From DTU089 sp964421815 (GTDB taxonomy: Bacteria > Bacillota > Clostridia > Oscillospirales > Acutalibacteraceae): a stretch of DNA of 64,000 nucleotides. This document shows, one piece after another, positions 59,601 to 64,000 of the stretch. Under the pieces are notes generated by a model that was not told where the DNA came from, did not search any database, and saw only the letters and a program-made list of their open reading frames with translations. Position 1 is the first letter of the stretch; each line of letters begins with the position of its first letter. Position numbers and translations under genes: made by a program. The stretch is from positions 62,001-126,000 of the forward strand of contig CAYQYT010000007.1 of NCBI GenBank assembly GCA_964421815.1, given 5' to 3'.

Positions 59601-61958
59601 TCAAGCACACTTGACCTGAGCGATAAGATTCTTACACTGGATCTCAACGGTCATACTCTCACAGGTAACATTCAACTTGCCGATAACTCTGCGGCTCCGA
59701 AGTCCATACTGACCCTTATTGACAGCAACCCGGAGGTAGGCGGTGTAGTGAAAGGCAACATTACGCTGACACGCGGAAGCGGTTCGGCAAGCCACCTTTA
59801 CGCCAACGGCGGTACTGTAACGGGGCAGACATCCTTGCCCAGTTATGCCGGCGGAATTTTCTGCACAAGCGACACACCCACCGCCTTTAAGGGCTATGTG
59901 GGTAATTACGGCGAAATCCACGGCGGTATGTTCTACGGCAATATCAATACAGACTGTATCAGGGAAAAGACCGTAACATTTATGAACGGCAGCAGCCGTT
60001 ATGCACTTCAGGTTGTAGCAGCCGGGAATAAGGTTGTAGCACCCGTTGCACCTACAAAGGCAGGTTATGTATTCGCAGGCTGGTATAACGGCGAAACCGA
60101 ATATACATTCGGTTCCACATTAAGCGAAAGTATTACACTTGAAGCACATTGGAAAGATATTACTGCTCCCACAGGTGAAATAAGCGTTGGCTCAAACAAG
60201 TGGAATGAATTCTTTAACAATATTACTTTCGGTCTGTTCTTTAAAGAAACACAAAATGTAACAATCACCGCATCCGACAACGGCGGCGAAGATGTTACAA
60301 TAGAGTACCTTTTAAGCGATAAAGAACTTTCTGCTTCAGACCTTAATACCGCAGTCTTTACCGCATATACCGGGGCATTTGATATAAGCCCGGAAAACAA
60401 GTACGTTGTTTATGCAAAACTTACGGATACAAGCGGTAACGTATCGTATATCAATTCAAACGGTATTGTTCTTGACGGCACTGCACCCGTAATTTCGGGT
60501 ATAGAAAACGGAATGACATATTGCTCTGCACAGACGGTTACCGTTACGGATGAATATATTGACAGTGTGACGGTAAACGGTGTCAATGTCACACTCGACG
60601 AAAACAATCGGTTCATTCTGACTGCGACGGAGGGCGTGCATACAGTCATTGCCACCGACAAGGCGGGAAATAAGGCGGAAATGACCGTAACCATCGGTGA
60701 CGCACACACTTACGAGTGGCAGAGCGCAGACGGACAGTATTGGAAAAAATGCGAAGTATGCGGTCATGAAACAGATAAAAAGGATATTCCCACTATTACC
60801 ATAGAGGGTGCGGATGTTGTTTGCCTGACCCAGGATTATAAATTCAGTATCACTTTGCCCGATGGTGTAAGCGATTCAGGATACGGTTTTGAATTCGAAA
60901 TTAAAGGCGACGGAAATTTTTCGTTTACAACCGAAAACGGCAAAATGTACGGTGTTATACCTTCCGAATATTATGAGAGCAGTGAAAGCAGTTTTAACGT
61001 AATTACACATGCATATACATCGGACGGTTTCCTTTTTGTTACAAGAAAAAGCGTTTCCCTTCTGAGTGAACATAACTATTCAGTCAGAGATACATTAGAG
61101 GAGCATCCCCATACAATCACATACGTGTGCGGCGTTTGCGGAGCGGAGAAAAAAGAGTACGGAACAAGCGATACCTGTACCGCATGTATTTTCGATTTGA
61201 CAAAGTTGTCCGACGGCACTTACGAAGTTTCGGCATATAATAATTCGTCGAATAATGTGAATATTCCCTCCGAATTCAACGGTACGGCAATTACAAAAAT
61301 AGGTGCGGCATGCTTTAAAGATAATGCAGTAATAAGTATCGTAGAGATTGCCGACGGTATAACATCAATCGGTTCTCTTGCATTTATGAACTGCCAGAAA
61401 CTTTCGGTTGTTAAAATTCCCGCAAGTGTTACTTCAATCGGCAGTTATGCATTATACGGATTCACCGGCTATATTCATTGCACAAACGGAAGTTATGCAC
61501 ACAAATATGCACTTGCAAACAATATTAAATATATTCTTACAGATGCAGATGATCCGGGAAATCCCATAATTGCAAAAGGCGACACAACAATTAATTACAA
61601 TATTATTTTCACAAATATTCACGGTTGCAATAACATAGAAGATATTATCACAATCAGCCCATACGGACAGGTTGTAGTTGATCCGAGTTATTCACATAAA
61701 GGTACGGAGTATTACGGTACCGGAACTGCAGTTAGTACATTTAAAAACGGTGTGCATCATGGGGACTTCACTTTAATTGTTGAAGGAGACCTTAACGGCG
61801 ACAGTGTATGCAATGTTATTGACTGTTCACTGGTAGAGTTAGCATCAAACGGACACACAACTCTTGACAGTGCTTACAAAAAAGCTGCGGATATCAATGG
61901 GGACAATGATATTACTGCAGAAGATTATCGAGATATTGTTAACTTGACGCTTTCGTGA
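56676..61958 (+). CDS. giant secreted multidomain surface protein with C-terminal dockerin
   Basis: 1,760 residues. In order: signal peptide (1-28, ending PATAFAA); a discoidin/F5-8-like domain (about 30-178); a CxxC module (CSLCNG, CTRCG); a Gly-rich beta-helix region with GAGIGGG turns (about 230-480); 13 perfect-period hexapeptide repeats of the NNGTI type (512-589); a second beta-helix module (610-838); six more hexapeptides (840-875); two InlB/Listeria-Bacteroides repeats (YLFEGWF near 925, YVFAGWY near 1135); Ig-like domains; more CxxC pairs; a BspA-type leucine-rich segment (about 1508-1622); and a dockerin (GDLNGDSVCNVIDCSLVE, DINGDNDITAEDYRDI, 1706-1760). It likely binds host or plant glycans and docks to a cohesin. 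Starts 12 bp after tetR with AGGAGG. Confidence 0.9.
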   Translation: MKKRILSIILTICMVVSMVSAVPATAFAAYSDYTVTGYTVLEGSGGNSGEGHGNILDGNTGTKWCVNNFSSGYIVFSVASAENVSGYTITTANDNAGYNGRNPKSWVLYGCNDYTVTGTGTWTEIHSITNDTVLQDVNLTTFYYAFEREQTAYQYFRLEINGTKGASTMQMSEFALVNCDHTWGETVTTEPTCETEGITSKTCSLCNGTIIYDTVAAYGHNYDESGTCTRCGIGPLFNISEGNVRIMNDEVNEGKIKALYGSGEVVRNLDPEKVITVTGSTASYELKIETDKPVTVRAKDLSIDSSGRKGSYAMTLLGADNSAEVTLILEGDNTFKGGRDKAGISVDEGRKLTIKGNGKVTAQGGTFGAGIGGDVNSSGGTIIINSGTITAMGGRYGAGIGGGGHYGQISGGSCGTVIITGGTVVATGTDGGADIGGGDKNNASGNVIITGGNVTATGNNIGGSSGIKPTDSENLEAFGGVTLPADITISADKTLTVPTGTTLTVPADVTLTNNGTIINNGTITNNGTIINNGTITNNNAVTNENTIINNGTVTNEDTIINNGTITNEDTITNNGTITNNGVINNFGTFDGTVLENPINNAVNYMDEHGTEKICTQYELVESDTTTWSDGWYAVKENVTISSRVTVSGDVKLILTDGCNLTVNGGIKVDGENALTVYCQKEGTGKLTAQKIENDQAGIGSNSRGSCGTVTINGGTVITEAGLNAPGIGCGYLGEGGTVTVNGGTVIATGETRRPGIGSGNGSTNSTIVITINGGVVIAKGGNTVAIDGNATYNGGIVFANGEGTVYSDQELTSDLTVSEGETLTIGEGFTVTVPENITLTNNGTINIDGTVINNGTIQNNGTINNNGTVTNNGIVTGNYYTVSFDLNGGDGSAPEQIFFSSGTQTVTKPVAPTREGYLFEGWFNGDTQYDFSSVVTQSITLTAKWVSENISTEAELKKVLALGGTFVRMIADFKLSSTLDLSDKILTLDLNGHTLTGNIQLADNSAAPKSILTLIDSNPEVGGVVKGNITLTRGSGSASHLYANGGTVTGQTSLPSYAGGIFCTSDTPTAFKGYVGNYGEIHGGMFYGNINTDCIREKTVTFMNGSSRYALQVVAAGNKVVAPVAPTKAGYVFAGWYNGETEYTFGSTLSESITLEAHWKDITAPTGEISVGSNKWNEFFNNITFGLFFKETQNVTITASDNGGEDVTIEYLLSDKELSASDLNTAVFTAYTGAFDISPENKYVVYAKLTDTSGNVSYINSNGIVLDGTAPVISGIENGMTYCSAQTVTVTDEYIDSVTVNGVNVTLDENNRFILTATEGVHTVIATDKAGNKAEMTVTIGDAHTYEWQSADGQYWKKCEVCGHETDKKDIPTITIEGADVVCLTQDYKFSITLPDGVSDSGYGFEFEIKGDGNFSFTTENGKMYGVIPSEYYESSESSFNVITHAYTSDGFLFVTRKSVSLLSEHNYSVRDTLEEHPHTITYVCGVCGAEKKEYGTSDTCTACIFDLTKLSDGTYEVSAYNNSSNNVNIPSEFNGTAITKIGAACFKDNAVISIVEIADGITSIGSLAFMNCQKLSVVKIPASVTSIGSYALYGFTGYIHCTNGSYAHKYALANNIKYILTDADDPGNPIIAKGDTTINYNIIFTNIHGCNNIEDIITISPYGQVVVDPSYSHKGTEYYGTGTAVSTFKNGVHHGDFTLIVEGDLNGDSVCNVIDCSLVELASNGHTTLDSAYKKAADINGDNDITAEDYRDIVNLTLS
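58209..58442 (+). repeat. 13 tandem 18-bp repeats encoding NNGTI hexapeptides
   Basis: Thirteen units of exactly 18 bp within the giant gene encode (T/I)NNGT(I/V) or TNEDTI variants. The neighbouring units are close enough in sequence to recombine. A second run of six units lies at 59193-59300. Confidence 0.9.
59193..59300 (+). repeat. six further 18-bp hexapeptide repeats
   Basis: Six units of 18 bp encode TNNGTI, NIDGTV, INNGTI, QNNGTI, NNNGTV and TNNGIV, the same motif as at 58209-58442, just before the first InlB-type repeat. Confidence 0.85.
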
Positions 61959-62000
61959 ATGTGATTTAGTCCGAACATAATCTCTTAGGAGGAAAACTCA

Positions 62001-64000
62001 ATGAAAAAACGAATTATTAGCATACTGTTAAGCCTTTGTATGTTGCTTTCGTTGGTACCGACAACCGCATTTGCCCTCAACAGCGAATATACGGTGACGG
62101 GTTATACCGCCCTTGAAGGTACGGCGGGATTCAGCGGTGAAGGGTACGGAAACCTTGTAGATGGCAATACGAGCACAAAATGGTGTACCAAAAACTTTAC
62201 GGACTGTTTCATCATTTTTGCAGTTTCTTCCGCGGTTAATGTCAGCGGTTACACCTTTACTACCGCCAACGACAATGCGGAGAATACCGGCAGAAATCCG
62301 GGTAGCTGGAAACTGTACGGGTGCAATGATTACGACGGTAACGGCACGGGTACCTGGACGGAAATCCACAGCGTCACCGACGATACTGTCTTACAGGATA
62401 AAAATTACACATCCTATGACTATTTCTTTGAAAAGACAGAAACGGCATATAAGTATTTTAAACTTGTAATCAGTACCAACAAGGGTTCGGATGTAATGCA
62501 GGTGAGCGAGTTCGCTCTCATAAACTGCGACCACTCATGGAGTACTGTTGTTACCGACCCAACCTGCACAACGGAAGGATATACCACAAAAACCTGCAAC
62601 AACTGTAACGGCGAAATAATCTGTGACTATTTGCCGGCATTGGGTCATAAAATTGAAGATAACGGAATATGCAGTAACTGCAATAAGACCGAAATCGAAA
62701 TCTTTTCATACCCCTATCTTGATGAGAACGGCAACGTGCAAAGTCACTACCGTCCCAATGAAATAAACCCGGAGAGTACAACCTGGAGCGGTACAGCGGA
62801 AAATCCCGGTTGGTATATAGTAAATAATAATGTTACCGTCAATAGCCGAGTGACAGTCAGCGGCAACGTCAACCTTATTTTGTCGGATAACTGCATCCTT
62901 TTAGTCAACGGCGGTATTCAGGTGGAAGAACCTGCCTCCCTGACCGTCTATGCACAGTCCGCGGACGATAAAAAGGGTAGGCTTGTTGCAAATAATGTGG
63001 CAGATTATAATGCCGCCATAGGCGGAAACGGCAGAGAAGTAAAAGACGGCGGCAACGGCGAAAACGGCGGTACCGTTACAATTAACGGCGGCGAAATCTG
63101 GGCAATAGGCCAAAACGGAGCAGGTATCGGCGGCGGCGCAGGTTACAAAGGCGGCAACGGCGGCACGGTTACAATCAACGGCGGTAACATTCATTCCTTT
63201 AGCACAAACGGTGCGGGTATCGGCGGCGGTACGGGTTACGACCGCGGCGGCGACGGAGGAGATGTTACCGTCAGCGGCGGCAATGTTGAAGTCATAAGCA
63301 ACTGCGCTGATGCCATAGGCGGCGGCTTCGGTTTTACCCAACTGGGATATTTTGAACAAAATAACGGCGGAAGCGGTACTTTCTCCACCGGCACAAACGG
63401 AAACGCTTTGATTTATGTAAGAGGTTACAGAACCAATATTGCCGACGTAAGCGGTCGAAACAGTTGGAGCGGTATGATCGTTGAGGGTTACGACGCATAT
63501 GTCTATGGCTCATCGTTCGTCCTCAAAGAGGATTGCGATATTTCCGGCTACATGACGCTGACCGTCACGGAGGGAAGTAAACTCACCATTGCCGACGGTG
63601 TGACCTTGACAAACCACAATTTAATAACCAACAACGGTACCATTGTAAACTACGGCGTTCTTGGCATGATGTCCTATTTTTGCAACAACGGTACCATTGA
63701 AAATAACAATAATTTTGTGATTGACTGCGACGGTGTTGAAAACTGGGGCACAATTAATAATAACGGGAATTTTACAAACCAACAAGATAATACCCTTGTC
63801 AATAGCGGCACAATTAACAATTACGGTACGCTTCAGAATTACGGTGCTATTACCGATAACGGCATTTTTAATAATAAAGGAGAGTTAAGGGAGAATCAAC
63901 CCTGCAGCGCAGTAAGCTTCCTGTCGGAATACGGTGAAGTACAGTATAGCGCAGATTTCAGCAGGTTGTCCTCCGAGAGTACAACCTGGACCAATTATAT
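62001..64000 (+). CDS. second giant secreted surface protein, paralogue of the preceding gene (partial, runs off the window)
   Basis: Open through the window end, 666 codons so far with no stop. AGGAGG at 61987-61992 precedes ATG 62001, 42 bp after the previous stop. Signal peptide (IISILLSLCMLLSLVPTTAFA), then the same discoidin-like domain (LVDGNTSTKWC, ANDNAENTGRNPGSWKLYGC), a CxxC module (CNNCNG, CSNCNK), the STTW-SRVTVSGNVNLILSDN beta-helix module, GAGIGGG turns, and degenerate NNGTI hexapeptides (about 535-630). A second STTW module begins at the edge. Homology to its neighbour is plain at the N-terminus; a dockerin at its end is expected but not seen. Confidence 0.88.
   Translation, partial: MKKRIISILLSLCMLLSLVPTTAFALNSEYTVTGYTALEGTAGFSGEGYGNLVDGNTSTKWCTKNFTDCFIIFAVSSAVNVSGYTFTTANDNAENTGRNPGSWKLYGCNDYDGNGTGTWTEIHSVTDDTVLQDKNYTSYDYFFEKTETAYKYFKLVISTNKGSDVMQVSEFALINCDHSWSTVVTDPTCTTEGYTTKTCNNCNGEIICDYLPALGHKIEDNGICSNCNKTEIEIFSYPYLDENGNVQSHYRPNEINPESTTWSGTAENPGWYIVNNNVTVNSRVTVSGNVNLILSDNCILLVNGGIQVEEPASLTVYAQSADDKKGRLVANNVADYNAAIGGNGREVKDGGNGENGGTVTINGGEIWAIGQNGAGIGGGAGYKGGNGGTVTINGGNIHSFSTNGAGIGGGTGYDRGGDGGDVTVSGGNVEVISNCADAIGGGFGFTQLGYFEQNNGGSGTFSTGTNGNALIYVRGYRTNIADVSGRNSWSGMIVEGYDAYVYGSSFVLKEDCDISGYMTLTVTEGSKLTIADGVTLTNHNLITNNGTIVNYGVLGMMSYFCNNGTIENNNNFVIDCDGVENWGTINNNGNFTNQQDNTLVNSGTINNYGTLQNYGAITDNGIFNNKGELRENQPCSAVSFLSEYGEVQYSADFSRLSSESTTWTNY

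Overview
The window reads as a chromosomal segment of a low-to-moderate GC, Gram-positive anaerobe of the Clostridia, most likely an Oscillospirales/Ruminococcaceae-like gut or rumen bacterium. The reasons are the class III (oxygen-sensitive) ribonucleotide reductase with its radical-SAM activase, a glycogen operon carrying the Firmicutes-type GlgD subunit, type I dockerin domains on secreted proteins, large multidomain surface proteins, and clean TTGACA/TATAAT promoters with AGGAGG ribosome binding sites. No rRNA is present, so the placement is an inference.

Layout. 1-9.9 kb: tail of a DUF1934-like gene and argS, a membrane-anchored phosphodiester glycosidase, trxB, a MITE-like palindromic element, nrdD (with a fused glutaredoxin-like tail) and nrdG separated by a region with four NrdR-box-like sites, then two paralogous small secreted proteins. 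10-19 kb: rmuC, three 110-bp palindromic tandem repeats, a malQ / HAD phosphatase / dockerin protein / glpK operon, a secreted ceramidase-like hydrolase and a membrane protein. 19-31 kb: dCMP deaminase, class II aldolase, a sugar dehydrogenase, a FlaA1/CapD-type nucleotide-sugar enzyme, zapA-dut-mnmE, a CPBP protease, an unusual single ORF joining tadA to luxS, an amidohydrolase, a histidine phosphatase and an XRE regulator.

31-50.8 kb: glycogen operon glgB-glgC-glgD-(zinc-ribbon membrane protein)-glgA; a MarR-controlled heterodimeric ABC exporter; an O-antigen-ligase-like membrane protein; the NAD operon nadA-nadB-nadC; glyA; and an acyl-CoA synthetase. 51.2-51.9 kb: tRNA-Leu(CAG) followed by duplicated tRNA-end fragments and an array of small hairpins. 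51.9-55.7 kb: an ABC exporter operon with LiaF-like and DUF4097-like proteins, divergent from a TetR regulator. 56-64 kb: TetR is followed at once by a 1,760-residue secreted protein ending in a dockerin and by a paralogue that runs off the window.

Functionally the housekeeping parts cover anaerobic dNTP supply, NAD synthesis and glycogen metabolism. The accessory interest lies in the TetR/giant dockerin protein/ABC-LiaF region, the TadA-LuxS ORF, the three kinds of structured repeats (110-bp palindromes, MITE-like element, hairpin array at the tRNA) and a dispersed family of near-identical terminator hairpins. No transposase, phage gene or CRISPR array was seen.
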